Assembly (NCBI GenBank): GCA_015178975.1
Contig: WHVD01000179.1
Coordinates: forward strand, 94,003 to 158,002
Source of the DNA: Hysterangium stoloniferum
Taxonomy: Eukaryota; Basidiomycota; Agaricomycetes; Hysterangiales; Hysterangiaceae
Direction of reading: 5' to 3'
Length of the DNA: 64,000 nt
Shown here: one piece after another, positions 21,737-32,863 of the stretch
How the letters are laid out: every line of letters begins with the position of its first letter
Numbering within the stretch: position 1 is the first letter of the stretch
Translations under genes and position numbers: made by a program
Notes under the pieces: generated by a model
Databases searched by the model: none
Seen by the model: the letters and a program-made list of their open reading frames with translations, nothing else
What the model was told of the DNA's origin: nothing

Positions 21737-23673
21737 TCAAACCTCCATCTCCCACTCATCCTCCACCTTCCCACCCCCATTCGCAGTCCCGTCCGCGTGC
21801 TCATCGACCTCCACATCATCAATCTCCACATCGACATCGTCCACATCGACATCATCTACATCGTCCACATCAATCTCCTCACCCTCACCACTGCTCATAG
21901 CGGCAGCAGCCATCGTACTCGCAGTAGCCATGGGGTATCCATATCCCGAGGTAGGCATATGCGTCGGCAATGTGTACGCGTAGGTATGTGGGTGCGCATG
22001 GGCGTGCGTGTGGGCATGCAACTGCGACTGCATATGCGCTGCGGCAGCGGACGGATGGGCAGGATGAGCACCAGGTCCAGCAGCCGCCACATGCGGATGA
22101 TAGCCACGGTACTGCGACGTCGGGTCCGCACCCGGGCTGGGATTAGGATGTCCCAGCAACCCCGGCCTGAACTGCGTCACAGGGACCGGACCCGGGATCG
22201 GAATCGTCACGGGCACCGCGCCGGCCTTCACTCTCGTGGTTGTGTTCGTGTTCGTGTTCGTGTTCGTGGGCATGCTGCCCCGCATGCCGCTCCTCGCAGC
22301 AGTCGTAGGCAACGGTAACGACCGTCCGCCGACCCCAGTCCCAGCCCGACCAGGCGACACCCGCACCTCCATCTCCGCATCATCATCGCCATCCGCCTCA
22401 TCCTCGCTCGTGCTCATATCTCCAGGGTCCGTGGGGCTAGGGTACGACGCGCCGTTCGGGAAGGCGCCGCCCGGATGGGAAGAAGACGTAGCGTTGACAC
22501 CAGCATTGGGATTTGCAGTGTTATGGCCATTGCCGCCACTGGCATTGACCAACGAAGACTCGGACGTCGGAAGTGAGTTGGGGGTGGGGAGGAGTCCGCC
22601 AGAGAGGTATGAGGGCCAGAGGGACCGGTCTTCAGGGAGGGATGTACCGCCGCCCGAGGTCGTGGGGGAGAGGTGGGAGAGGATGGCTGCGGCCTGGTGA
22701 AAAGCTTTAACGCTGTGCTGAGAGATAGATGGAGCGAACAAAAACGGCTCACCTCCAGGAGCTGCACTTGCTGATGCTTGGACAGGAGAAACTTGCTTGC
22801 TTCGCGCCAGTGTGGGGAGTGTTCCCAGCGGTGTTTGACGAGACAGCTCGGGTGCCGGTAGACCTGGGTTTTTTTAATGTCGGTATTTTGTAATAAAACA
22901 CAAACACACACCTTGGCACAGCTCTCACACTTGAACGTGAGACCCTTCTTCTTCCCCCCGTGTCCCTGTCCGGGCCCCTGCCCCTGCCCCTGCGAATGCA
23001 TATCGCCATCCAACGGTGCACTCTTCGAAAGCTGCGCCCCGGCACTACTGCTCCTCGTATGCATCCCCTGCCCCTGCCCTTGGGTCGGCGCCTGGGGACT
23101 CTTCACCCGCATCCCAGGCGGCGAGAGGGCCAGCGCCGCAGACGTGAGACGGTCCCTGTCCTCGGGGTGGTTATGCAGCCTGAGCAGTCGCTGGTCGCTG
23201 GAATTGAGGTCGCCTAGGCCTGCGCCTGCGCCCACGCCCACGCCTGCGCCTGCGCCCACGCCCACGCCTGCTCCGGATGCGGAAGTAGGTCCCACGCCGC
23301 CGCCAGCGCCCACTCCGGCCATGGAGGGCTTCATAAGGGCATCACTCGGCCTGCGTTTGCGGGTCTGGCTGAATGAGCTGCGGTGGCGCTGCTTGATGGG
23401 GATGGGGATGGGGATGGGGGCGGGAGGTGGGGCGGGAGCGGGCGCGGGGTATGTCATGGATGGTTCGTGGACGATTGGGGTTGCGATTGGGATGGCGGCG
23501 GGAGCGGGGGCAGGGGCGGCGGCTGTGCGGGTCTGTATTTGGGTGTGCGTCGTCTGGGTCTGTGTGGAGGATGTGAAGCGGGCTGATTTGGATTTGGTCT
23601 TGGGTGCCGGGCTTGGGCTTGGGTTTGTGTTGGAGAGAGAGAGGAGGGAGAGTGGGTGGGATGTGCTTGTCAT
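21737..23673 (-). CDS. C2H2 zinc-finger regulator, three exons
   Basis: This is the only convincing host gene. The gene model on the minus strand is exon 1 22912-23673 (254 aa), intron 22864-22911 (48 bp, GTGTGT...CCCAG), exon 2 22753-22863 (37 aa), intron 22694-22752 (59 bp, GTGAGC...CACCAG) and exon 3 21737-22693, total about 609 aa. The zinc finger reads C-ESC, then 12 residues, H-RWE-H, and the first intron splits it. It is followed by ASKFLLSKHQQVQLLE and AAAILSHL, a block I recognise in fungal regulators of this type. The N-terminus is Pro/Ala and Gly-Val rich with an SxTRKRRPSDAL basic segment. The C-terminal part has His-rich and Asn-Thr runs and ends in an acidic stretch. It is probably a nuclear DNA-binding protein; its targets are unknown. 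GC content is far above the surrounding transposons. Splice sites are predicted by eye. Confidence 0.8.
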
Positions 23674-24719
23674 GGTGTTGATATGATATGATATGATAAT
23701 GCGTGTCTGTGTCCCTTTGGATTTAAAAGAAGATTATAAGAAATAAAAAGACAAACGGACAAACAAAGTGAATATGAATCCTTCCTCCGTACTCCGATTA
23801 ATAATAACAATGCTCGGCAGCAATGGAATGTACACAAGGAAGCAGCGCAACGTTGAGGTCGCTCAGATAACAATGGACATGATCGCCAGGTGTGAGCGTG
23901 TGGACCGACGTCGTATATGTAAACCAACCTACAACCTCTCTACTCGCTTAGCCTTGATTCCCCCCCTATTTCGAGGTCCGACAAAAATTATAGCCTTTCG
24001 ACCCCGGATACCCCGCCACCCTCTTCTTGCCCGGTCAAACCGATCCATTGCAAATTCATGCTCAATTTCAAATTGCGAGAATAATAAATTCGAATATTAA
24101 CTTCCTCCCTCTCAGCCGCTGGCATCTCCGAAGCTCCCGTGACGTGCCGCCTCCATGTCACGGACTACCACACGACGTTCGGAATTCTCCGGTCCCGCAG
24201 TTTTGTTATCTTTCTCCCTTGGGGTCCCCCGGGTCACCCTCAACACATTTAGATCACATGACGAATGTCCTTTTGCAGAAAAAATCCATTATAAATTCTC
24301 ATAGCGCTGCGGACTCAGACCACTACGCTCACTTTCAAAGAATACAACAACACTGCATGAATCATGTTCACGATATATCTTAAATCACTCAAGCAAGGTC
24401 GAGTCTTGTCCTCATCGCTGTCGCGAACAACAGACTTCGGTTATGGTGAAGTACAGCACCAACTCAAAACCGTGTGACGACAGTCCCGAGCCCAGGCATC
24501 CAAATTTAATTTATTACCACCATGAGGGGCCCCAGAATGTGCATATGGTCAGTTTTTCACCAGTTATTATCTTTGGGTGAGACTGCCCGAGTCCTGGCAC
24601 TGGCAGGCTGCCATAGGACTGGCATCTATAAAGATAGTGTTGGAGTATGTATGTAAGTATGCACATGTATCTATATTGCCATGGCTTTGGTTCTGTCCAC
24701 CATGCAGTCATATGAGTCT
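23674..24719. promoter_or_regulatory. Upstream region of the C2H2 gene
   Basis: No transposon motif is seen until 24720. Pyrimidine-rich stretches (CTACAACCTCTCTACTC near 23930, CCCCCC near 23960) are common in basidiomycete promoters. Because the gene is on the minus strand, 23674 onward is its 5' side. No TATA box is clear, and the role is inferred from position only. Confidence 0.3.
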
Positions 24720-24925
24720 GCAGGAGGTCTGACCCATTATCTTGTTGATAGTTGCAATAATTTTGAAAATATTGTTCCAATGTTTGATCTATTTGGTTGG
24801 TCTTTCTATCATCTGTGGGATGATATCTGGAAGTCAAGTGTTAGCTTCATGGTTAAACTGAACATGTAAACCAAACTCTTGAGCAACATTTATACATATA
24901 TTGCAATTACCAACAAGATAAGAGT
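24720..24925. pseudogene. Two short gypsy integrase fragments in opposite orientation
   Basis: The minus strand at 24740-24837 reads YHPTDDRKTNQIDQTLEQ and YCNYQQDNG. The plus strand at 24855-24922 reads NVNQTLEQHLY-type residues and ITNKIR or YCNYQQDK in another frame. Both match the family B segment HPEGD...[19 protein letters not shown]. They form a small head-to-head pair, probably left by a rearrangement. Confidence 0.5.
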
Positions 24926-24984
24926 GTCCCAAGGCCAGTCCCAACAAATTTCCTGCAACCTTCTGACTCTTTGACTCTGTGTTT

Positions 24985-25120
24985 GGAAAACAGAAAGTGT
25001 TTGGAAAACAGAAAGTGTTTGGAAAACAGAAAGTGTTTGGAAAACAGAAAGTGTTTGGTAAAGGAAAGTGTTTGGTAAATGGAAAGTGTTTGGAAAATGG
25101 AAAGTGTTTGGAGAATGGAA
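24985..25120. repeat. Minisatellite, about 18-bp unit GTGTTTGGAAAACAGAAA
   Basis: About eight tandem copies of GTGTTTGGAAAACAGAAA, becoming degenerate to the right (GTAAAGGAAA, GTAAATGGAAA). On the minus strand it reads as a repeat of about six residues. It is probably not translated. Confidence 0.85.
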
Positions 25121-25309
25121 AGAAAGGAAAATAACAGTTACGACAGAAAACAACAGTTACAAAAGACAGAAAGTCTTCAAAGAATGGAAACAGTGGTCAC
25201 AAAGGAAAATGGTTACAAAATTGTGTTAGAAAGGAAACTGTGTAAAGAATAAAAACCATTTAAAGAATTGAAACTGTTGAAAGAATGGAAACCCTTTAAA
25301 GAATCTGTT

Positions 25310-25455
25310 ACAAAAGAAACCTATTACAAAAGGAACCCATTACAAAAGGAACCCATTACAAAAGAAACCCGTTACAAAAGGAACCAATTATAAAAGGAAT
25401 CTGTTACAAAAGAAACCCATTACAAAAGGAAAAATGATTACAAAAGGACCAACAG
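25310..25455. repeat. Minisatellite, unit (C)ATTACAAAAGGAACC
   Basis: About nine tandem copies of a 16-18-bp unit of the form TTACAAAAGGAACCCA, alternating with TTACAAAAGAAACC. It follows the first minisatellite by about 190 bases of similarly purine-rich sequence, so the two may share an origin. Confidence 0.8.
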
Positions 25456-26185
25456 TTCCAATGGTTGAATTTACTATCAACTACCAGTAATTACTATAAT
25501 CACCTGATTTATCTATTTTGATTCAATGTATTTATTTTAATTCACTTTATTTCATTTTTATTCATTGCATTTTATTTTGATTTACAGTATTTTATGTTCA
25601 TTTATTGTATTTTATTTTGATATACTATGGAGGATGGTCACACTTCATTGAATATACAAAATTTTACTGAATATTCCTCATATTTTTTAAGTGAGACTAT
25701 TCCTTCTGGCCATGACAACTTATTCTATGAGTTTATATTTTAATTACCTGAAATTTCATCTTTAAAATATGCATGCCCTTTAAAATACACACAAATGACA
25801 TAGTTACACAAAATTATTTGGGTTAAACAAGATTACTTGGGCTATGACTTAATCTTTGGATTATGATGTATTCTCTTGTATACAAGCAAACTTTCAAATA
25901 CTGTATATTTCATATAATTTAAATTTAGTTGGTTTAGAGAGTTAACCAGAACTATCTGGGGTACAAATCCCCATTGTGCAATTTATTCCAAAAGAATAAT
26001 CTACAGATGATTGTTTGACTAAATATTGTCAAATATAGGATAAATATTAATATTTTTCCATTCTTCAGAGTGATACCTAATCAACTGAATTTGATTAAAT
26101 ATTAATTCTACAGCAAACAATATGAATGTATATACTTTATTGAATAAATCATTTTTAAAGTTTTGGGTTATCCTCCTATCTTTTA
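25456..26185. other. AT-rich stretch without genes
   Basis: Very AT-rich, with TTTATTTTGATTCA-type runs. I see no gene or terminal repeat. Confidence 0.35.
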
Positions 26186-26300
26186 TTTTGATTTCTTATC
26201 TCTTATTCTTCATTCGTGAGTCTGGGCAAGCAAAAGAGTTATGTTGTATCACCACCACTCTTTTGCACACCCTGAAATTGATTGGGCTGTGCTCAAGCGA
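26186..26300. repeat. Direct repeat B2 of the DIRS/Ngaro-like element
   Basis: This stretch resembles 26640-26755 in the same orientation over about 100 bp (shared: TTCATTCGTGA, TCTGGGCAAG, AAAGAGTTA, CTCTTTTGCA, AAATTGAT, GCTCAAG). I estimate about 80 percent identity by eye. Both copies lie just 3' of the tyrosine recombinase reading frame, as split direct repeats do in DIRS and Ngaro elements. Confidence 0.5.
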
Positions 26301-26639
26301 AATACAAGAATTGTAAGAAGTATTCCTGGAAAGTGGAAGGGTGGGTGCAAAATAAATGGAACTCAAAGTCTTTGAAGACCATCAAGTGCACAATTAAGAT
26401 GAGATGAGATGCGAAGAAAGGGAAACAGGTACCTATCAAGTGCGGAATTAAGATGAGATGAGATGAGGGATATGGGAGATGATGTGTAGTATATATAGGA
26501 GATAGAACAAAAGGCAATAGACAATAGGACAAGGGAACAAAGAGAACAATAGAGTGGTAGTGTTATTGTGCATTGTCAAATACATATGTCAAGTTCCTCC
26601 ATCAGAGACCATGTACAAATAAATTTGTCCGAGACATCT

Positions 26640-26755
26640 TTTATTGTTCATTCGTGATCTGGGCAAGGAAAAGAGTTACATTGCATTGCCACTGCTCTTT
26701 TGCATGACCCAAAATTGATCAGGTCATGCTCAAGCCAAAGGCTTAAGTGAAATGA
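26640..26755. repeat. Direct repeat B1 next to the tyrosine recombinase
   Basis: See the matching repeat at 26186-26300. This copy abuts the end of the tyrosine recombinase ORF. The about 340 bp between the two copies holds two short direct repeats around ATTAAGATGAGATGAGATG (26391 and 26450). Confidence 0.5.
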
Positions 26756-27480
26756 AGGTCTAGCAGGCCAAGGGGTTGAATGTTGGGAATGGCCAAATGA
26801 AGGCGGGTGGAGAGGTTGAGAACTTGTGAGTGAGAGGAATCAATGTAGAGCTTGTAAGCATCACTATGCCAGCACCCCATGAGCTGAATGTCATAGTTAG
26901 TAAAACCAGTCTCAGCAGCAGAAGAGGTGGCACCGTGATGGAAAGAATGCCCAGCAAAAGCAGTGGGATCAAAGCCAGCAATATGCAGAAGTGGCTTAAG
27001 GGAGATGTCAAATTGGGAATAATGGAGTGGAGCCATCGCTGTTACAGAACAGAGGGGAGGTGAGGGGACAAGGGTCAGTAGTGAATAAATATTTAAGAGC
27101 ATCGCAAGTGGTTGCAGCAACAGCAATGATGAATATGGTAACCCCTTCTTAGAAGCAGGAAAAGTGATGCTGATGTATGATGGATTGATAACGTCAGGTA
27201 GGAATGAGATGGTGTTACATGTCAGGTAGGCAGAGGGATCAAAAGTCATGAATTTGTTGCCCTTAACAGTGAATTCTCCACATCTAAGGAATGCAACAAA
27301 AGCAAGCTTTACGCTCGCATTGAGGTTGGCAGCATCCAGGGAAGACCCTGGATTAGAGTACAAGACTAGGAATCAGAGAAGATTACTGGCCTGTGCTGTA
27401 GGTTTTCTGAGTACTGTTGGCAAGGCCATACCAGAAGAAGAAGGTGACAGGAGGGGAGAGGTGAGATTCATCTGATACCA
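26743..27480 (-). pseudogene. Tyrosine recombinase of DIRS/Ngaro-like element
   Basis: The minus strand encodes a fungal tyrosine recombinase domain of about 206 residues or more. The first catalytic Arg is in AFLRCGEFT. The HxxR box reads GHSFHHGAT, so His is kept but the second Arg is replaced by His, as a CGT-to-CAT change would do. The nucleophile Tyr is in SDAYKLYI. Loss of the second Arg, required in this family, means it is very likely inactive. The reading frame continues upstream (to the right) with few stops to about 27480. RNase H-like sequence lies about 850 bases upstream on the same strand, which is the order expected for a DIRS or Ngaro retroelement. A Crypton is less likely for that reason. 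Confidence 0.7.
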
Positions 27481-28329
27481 ACAATCTGGGGGTCACTCGA
27501 GCAGCTCTGTGGATTCAAAGAGGGGTGAAGGGAAAATAAGTGTCAATATTGAAAACGAGAAGCAGAGTCAGCAAGTGCATTCATCTCAGAAGAAAGCCAG
27601 AAGAAGAAAATGAAAACCTTAAAAGTGATGCTAGTATGACAATATCATGGACAATGGCTGAGTTGTCAATATGAAAGATCACATACTGGTTGGGAGGTTG
27701 TCTGTAATCATTATAATATCAGATGTTTACTGGTAAAATTTATATTTCTACAAAACTCCATCTTTATATAGTAATGTATCCTCTGAGACTATTATATTGT
27801 TAACCACCAACCATAAGAAACAATTCTCCATATTACATCATTCAGAGTCAATTAATAGAACCTATTGTACATGATTTTCCAAGTTATGTAAATACTTGCT
27901 AATACTTTTGTTGTTAATTTGTTTTTTAAAAGCTAAACTGTATTTATTTCCTAGTAAAATATGTAATATATAATTGGAAATTTTTTGTCCTGTAACTTTC
28001 TTAGTTGGGTGAAACCCCCTATATATTCTGGGTATATTGAATCAAGTAGAAATCTGTTCAGATTGACAGATCCATTCTGAAGTAATACATATGGATGGAA
28101 TGGACTATCCACAGGTATCTATTTTTTAAAAGTATTAGTGTTTCAAATTACTAATTGTTTTTATTGTCTACTTGTGTCCAGAAAGAGTTTTTAGTTTGTA
28201 ATGTATGAGAGCATTTAAAACTTTTTGAAAGTTCTAAAAACCAAATTATGTTTGAATTACATTCCAGATGTTTAAATGACCTTTAGAGTATATTAGAATT
28301 TGATATACTTAATAGTTTTCAGGTATCCT
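27481..28329. other. Decayed, AT-rich part of the DIRS/Ngaro-like region
   Basis: No ORF of note. It lies between the RNase H-like fragment (28330-28560) and the recombinase (26743-27480), so it is probably internal sequence of that element or an insertion into it. Confidence 0.3.
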
Positions 28330-28560
28330 CCTTGGACCATAGGGAACCCTATTGTAAAATGGCTTGTAATACTACATACATTTCTTTGAATTGTATATCA
28401 CGATCACAGAACCGACGAGGTACCCAGGTGGCATACCAGCGGTCATCAAAAACACCACCAATGCCTTTGTGACCACTGGCATCAGTGAAAATATGGACCA
28501 CCAGACTAGATGGCTGAATGGTGGAGATACCATTCCATGCATGGGAGGAGGACTACCACC
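28330..28560 (-). pseudogene. RNase H-like fragment of the DIRS/Ngaro-like element
   Basis: In one minus-strand frame the sequence reads FTDASGHKGIGGVF near 28470, then DRWYATWVPRRF and RDIQFKEMYVVLQAIL near 28350. This fits the RNase H block (TDAS...G...GGVF...FKEM) found next to reverse transcriptase in tyrosine-recombinase retroelements of fungi. The reverse transcriptase itself is not visible, because a family A element replaces the sequence to the right at 28663. The ORF is short and broken. Confidence 0.6.
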
Positions 28561-28662
28561 GGATATCAGCACAAGTATAGCCAGGCATCCTGCACCAGGA
28601 AAAAGGAGAGGTGAATGACATGGAGAAGTTGATGGGATGTGGTATGAAAGCATGGGCATGGA

Positions 28663-29300
28663 TATGAAGAGTGGTGGAAGTTCTAACTGTTCAGTATATA
28701 AAGAATATTGACTGTTTAGGTATGACATAATGATGTATTGACTATCTAAGTCTAATACAGATCAAACATGTATTGACTATCTAGTTCAATACAGTTGAGA
28801 GAATTAGCTATCTTAAGTAGAATAGAAAGCTAAGACAAATAAAAGAGAATCAACTATGAAGTACAATTCTAAGTGACTGCTCAAGTGTTTGAGGAAATAA
28901 TGAGAGAGTTAAATAAACAGAGTAGTGCAGATATAGTCCATGCAGATTGAGATAACGGTTCAAGTTTCAACTAGTATAGTTCAAAACTCTGATTGTGCTG
29001 ATAGTTAGAGCCCATCTATGATGGTCAAGACGATACCCCAATCACAACTTACAGGACACTAAGTGGGTGTCTGGGTAAGTTGTGGTTATGGGGTAAAAGG
29101 TGTCTGAGTTCTAACTATAGGCATTAGAGTATATAGGTCTGGTGTGTATGTGCCCACAAGACTCTATGTACTGAATGCATAGGTTGTCGAACTAAATATA
29201 TGCATATAATAAAATAGAAGAGAAATAGAAATAATAATAGAAATATAGTATGGGCTCATCCAGACTATATTTCAGAATATATTTCGCAGTACCTCTCACA
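28663..29300 (-). mobile_element. Family A 3' LTR attached to internal sequence
   Basis: The LTR runs from TATGAAGAGTGG (first G of TG changed to A) to CTCTCACA at 29300. Directly after it stands GTGCCCCCCAGG, which on the minus strand is a polypurine tract (CTGGGGGGCAC). The order polypurine tract then LTR on the minus strand marks this as a 3' LTR. The internal part is only about 750 bp long before the next insertion. Confidence 0.85.
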
Positions 29301-30047
29301 GTGCCCCCCAGGTTGAAGAGCTATGTCAAAGAAGGTGTCAAAGGATGCTGGGAACTCCTCCCCATATGTCCTGCAAAGAACCTCTGAGGTGCAGGATAGC
29401 ATTTCCCCAGGTGAGACGCTTGACATGAAAAGAAGTGACAATGTCCTCCCACTTCAAACCATCATTGGGGGATGTCAACCCGTCCAGCTTCTGAATGGAG
29501 GAGACCCAATGACTGTAGGCCTTTTGGTGCATTTGAAGGATGGTGCAAACATGATCAGGAGAGGCAGCTGTAATGAGGGCAATGGGAGGGAGTCAGGGAT
29601 GCAGTGATGTCGGGGTAGGAGTGGGAGGTGGTGCACAGCTCACATCCCCACCAGAGGGAAGTCCTCCTGGGGTGTCGGAATCTGATAACAGATGTTCCAA
29701 CAGGTCAACCAGGTCCACAGCCAAGTGAATCGGTGCATGCTCAGGAAAGACACAAGTGGAGTCCACGAGCAAGGACTGAAACATGGAGAGCTCAACCTAT
29801 TTGATGTCCTCTGCTAAATGCAGCTGTTCCTTGGGTCGTTAATGCATAAGTAAAGCATACTCATACGATCTGACAGCATGAGAGACCTGCTATACCCTTG
29901 GATATGCCATTTAAGAAGGGGTTGCCACAAGGGTGGGCCCAGTCATGTTAGTGTGCATCCCGCAGTAAAAATGTCGGAAGGGTAGTTAATGGACACATGC
30001 ATCCAACCTGCCTGTGAGAAATGAGCCAAGTTGGCTGTGTCCTAAGA
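29301..30047 (-). pseudogene. Family A extra downstream ORF, C-terminal fragment
   Basis: Minus-strand reading frames (29784-29593 and 29532-29338 in different frames) match the C-terminal part of the ORF at 57881-59926: VDLVDLLEHLL, DSDTPGG, FHVKRLTWGNAILHL and DIWGGVP. It is bounded by the family A 3' LTR on the left and a reversed family A solo LTR on the right. Sequence after that solo LTR (30640-30785) seems to continue the same ORF (VKGKWRA...DDSPLPLTPF region). It is broken by frameshifts. Confidence 0.65.
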
Positions 30048-30639
30048 GTGAGTGTGAGGTGTATGCTTTTACCACAGTTTTATTGTGGTAAAACACTCCT
30101 TTTATTTTATTTATATTTTACACATTTTGTTCATATTTTTCTATCCTTTATATTCTTTGAATATTGCACCATTTCATTAGTTTGAAGCTCTGTGTATACT
30201 TGTGGGTGCACTTGGCACCAAATAGAACTCAGACACTTTTTACCCTGCAACCACGAACTTACCCAGACACCAGTTAGTGTCCTGTAAGTTGTGATTGGGG
30301 GATCATCTCGACCGTCACAGACGGGCTTTAACTATCTACGCAATCAGAGTTTCAAACTGTACCAGTCGAAACTCCACCTTTATCTCAATCTGTGTCGACT
30401 ACATCTGCACTACTCTGTTATTTGACTCTCTCATACTCTCTTCTACACTCGAGCAGTCATTCAGAATTGTACTTAACAGTCAATTCTCCTTATTCGTTTT
30501 AGCTCTCTACTCTACTTTAGATAGCTATTTCACTCAACCGTATTGAACTAAATAGTCAATGCATCTTCATGTCGTACCTAAATGGTCAATATTGTTCATA
30601 TATAAAATGGTTAGAACTTCCACCCCTCTTCACAGTGAG
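30048..30639 (+). mobile_element. Family A solo LTR, reverse orientation, in family A internal region
   Basis: The LTR spans 30053-30634 (582 bp), begins TGTGAGGTGTATGC and ends CTCTTCACA. GTGAG lies at 30048-30052 and 30635-30639. It is opposite in direction to the LTR at 28663, so it inserted separately into the older element. Confidence 0.85.
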
Positions 30640-30785
30640 GGGGAGAAGGCGGCTGTGGTGGAGGGCTGCGAACAGGGTCAGCCAGAAAGGGGTCAATGGC
30701 AAGGGGCTGTCGTCCTGGACATTGGCCCTCCACTTCCCCTTCACCTTTTTGCTTAAGGGGGGAGGCTCCTCAATCTGCAATTGAC

Positions 30786-31560
30786 AATGACACTTCCTTC
30801 AATGGAGTTTCCGTGGAGGTCTTGGCTGTTCGACCCTTTGCAGAGTTTGCTTTTGCCAGCGGACATTCTGGGACTAGATGACCAGGTTTCCCACACAAGA
30901 GACAGAGGTTATTGTCCATGCGACATTGTCTTTCCTGTGGGGTCAATTTGCCATGAGGTCTGAGTTTGCCTGAGAGGTCACGTTTTCCCGGCTTGCTTGC
31001 CGGACTGTTGACCCTTGTTATTGTCCTTGTTGTTGTTGTTGTTAGAAGACTTTTTATTGTTCTTCTTGTCGGATTGTGTGGAGCTTTGGTTCCTGGTTGA
31101 CGAGTTGTTGTTGTTGGTTTTATTGGCCATGGACTTGTTCACTTTGTCCATGGAGGTCTCGCGGGCAACTTCTGTGTGACGTTCCCAATAACATGCGTCC
31201 ACATTTGAGCCTTGAGGCACATACGGGACAGGGTTTTGGCTTGCCATCTTCTCCTTTCGAGACTTCGTCTTTAAGGCAAGACAGCAGACCAGCATAGAAT
31301 TGGTGGCAGAGAGTGGGATCACCCCACTGACAACGAGCTGTAAGGATATTGAATTGGACGATATAGTCTGTGATGTACTGCGTGTCCTTTATACGAAGAT
31401 TTGTGAGACTATTCTTGGCTAGTGCAGATGAAGGCAGTTTGTTTTTTAATGACAAGAAGGTTGTGAAGGCAGAATGTGGGTCCTGATTTCCATGCTCATT
31501 ATTTTATCTTTCATACTGATAATCAAAATGTACATTCTGAGCTTTGCATTCCATTGTTGA
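30786..31560 (-). pseudogene. Family B Gag fragment with zinc knuckle
   Basis: The minus strand encodes the family B Gag C-terminal half: DTQYITDYIVQFN, CQWGDPTLCHQFYAGL, a Lys/Asn/Ser-rich tract, and the zinc knuckle CLLCGKPGHLVPEC, followed by AKANSAKGRTAKTS. This matches the Gag at 46029-46920. The upstream part of Gag and all of Pol are missing here. Frameshifts break the frame. The boundary with the family A internal sequence near 30785 is approximate. Confidence 0.75.
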
Positions 31561-31639
31561 TGCCACCTGTCACGAATCGATTATTCTTCAATAAAGTTGA
31601 ATAATATTCTACTAATTGAACTCGAAAGCCTCATTTGAT

Positions 31640-31910
31640 GACTTCAAATCGTGTCATTGGATTTTGCCCCTCAGCGATTGCAGTATCCAGCCCAAAATAT
31701 TCAGTAATTGATTTGTGCATCTGCTTGGAGTTTTGGAAGTTCCTGGCAGAGTACAGCAGTTATGTATATGAAGAACTGCAGATTGGGAGTTCCGAGGAGG
31801 CCAGTTTGGATGAGGATGGGGTTCCCACAGAGGTAGTGGAGCTCCCTGAAGAGATGGCTGAGGTTGGGCAGAAGCATAGCCCCATAAATGTATGTAGATT
31901 GAAAAAATAA
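31640..31910 (+). pseudogene. Family B antisense accessory gene, copy 3 (C-terminal part)
   Basis: The plus strand reads FWKFLAEYSSYVYEELQIG and VELPEEMAEVGQKH, matching the end of the gene at 34857-35804. It lies next to a minus-strand integrase and chromodomain (from 32180), so it is again convergent with pol. The coiled-coil and cysteine parts are gone. This third copy confirms that the gene is a regular part of family B. Confidence 0.65.
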
Positions 31911-32161
31911 TAAAACTTGATAATTTTTGAAAATCAAAGTAAAATGTGAAAAGCATAAAAAGTTCTGCAGGAAGATCAGCTAGAACTTGAAAGACATGTC
32001 AGAAATCTTTGAAAGCAAAGAGAGACATAGGGTGACAGGGAAAAATGAAAATGAATCCAATGTAACATGGGGTCCGTGGAGTGTGGTCAGAGAGAAGGTA
32101 GTGGTCTGGGTTTGAGTGGGTAAGCTATGTGAAAGTCAGTAATGATTTCCATGGCATTACT

Positions 32162-32863
32162 GAGTTCTGTGGGCAAAATCTATGAAGTCTCTTCATCAGT
32201 GCCCTCGTAACCCACCCACTTGACCAAGTAAAACAGTTTACAAGAGCGTTGACACTTATTGATTTTTGAATCTAAAATTTGTGAGATTTCAAACTCAGGT
32301 TCTCCATCAATAATGACCGGAGGAGGTGGAGATTGCACATGATCTGGGATAGTGTTAGCAGTACAAGGTTCAAGCATAGAAACATGAAATACCGGGTGTA
32401 CCGTGTGCATGCTATCCGGAAACCATAGGGTCCATGAAACTGAACCTACTTGTGCTATTATTTCAAATGGACCTAAATATTTTTCAGCAAGCTTTTTTGA
32501 TGGACGGGTAGTCTAGAACAATTGAGCTTTGACAAAACGTGATCGCCAATTTTGAAGTTAGGTGGTGGCAGACGTTATTGCAGTCTGGAGTTCCTTGTGG
32601 AGCTTGTGAAGCTCCGTGATGAACTCTTGAGCATGGGCAGAGGCAAGATTTTGTTCTGGATGTACTGTAATCTTTGGATTATATCCTTTATTTACAAAGA
32701 ATGGGGAAACACCAGTAGTGACTGAAGATGCATTGTTGTAAGCAAATTCAGCAAGTGGTAATAGGGATTTCCAATTGTCCTGTTGATAGTTGCAATATAC
32801 ACAGAGGTATTGTTCCAATGTCTGATTGATGCATTCAGTTTGTCTGTCACCTTCCGGGTGTTG
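32162..32863 (-). pseudogene. Family B integrase C-terminus and chromodomain fragment
   Basis: From right to left the minus strand encodes [48 protein letters not shown], then a frame change, VHPVFHVSMLEP, and the chromodomain EFEISQILDSKI...YLVKWVGYEGTDEETS near 32175-32290. An LTR of the same family cuts the integrase at 32863. Part of the linker (the ADKNQ/DRVF block) is damaged. Confidence 0.75.

Noticed and set aside
21683-22318. Long plus-strand reading frame rich in His, Arg and Ser
   Set aside because: It overlaps exon 3 of the C2H2 gene on the other strand and has no domain. GC-rich, low-complexity coding sequence produces such frames by chance.
22877-23686. Plus-strand frame of about 270 codons rich in Pro, Gly and Cys
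   Set aside because: It is a shadow of exon 1 of the C2H2 gene, and the zinc finger and intron signals lie on the minus strand.
24985-25455. CRISPR-like regular repeats
   Set aside because: The units are contiguous minisatellites without spacers, and there are no cas genes; the genome is eukaryotic.
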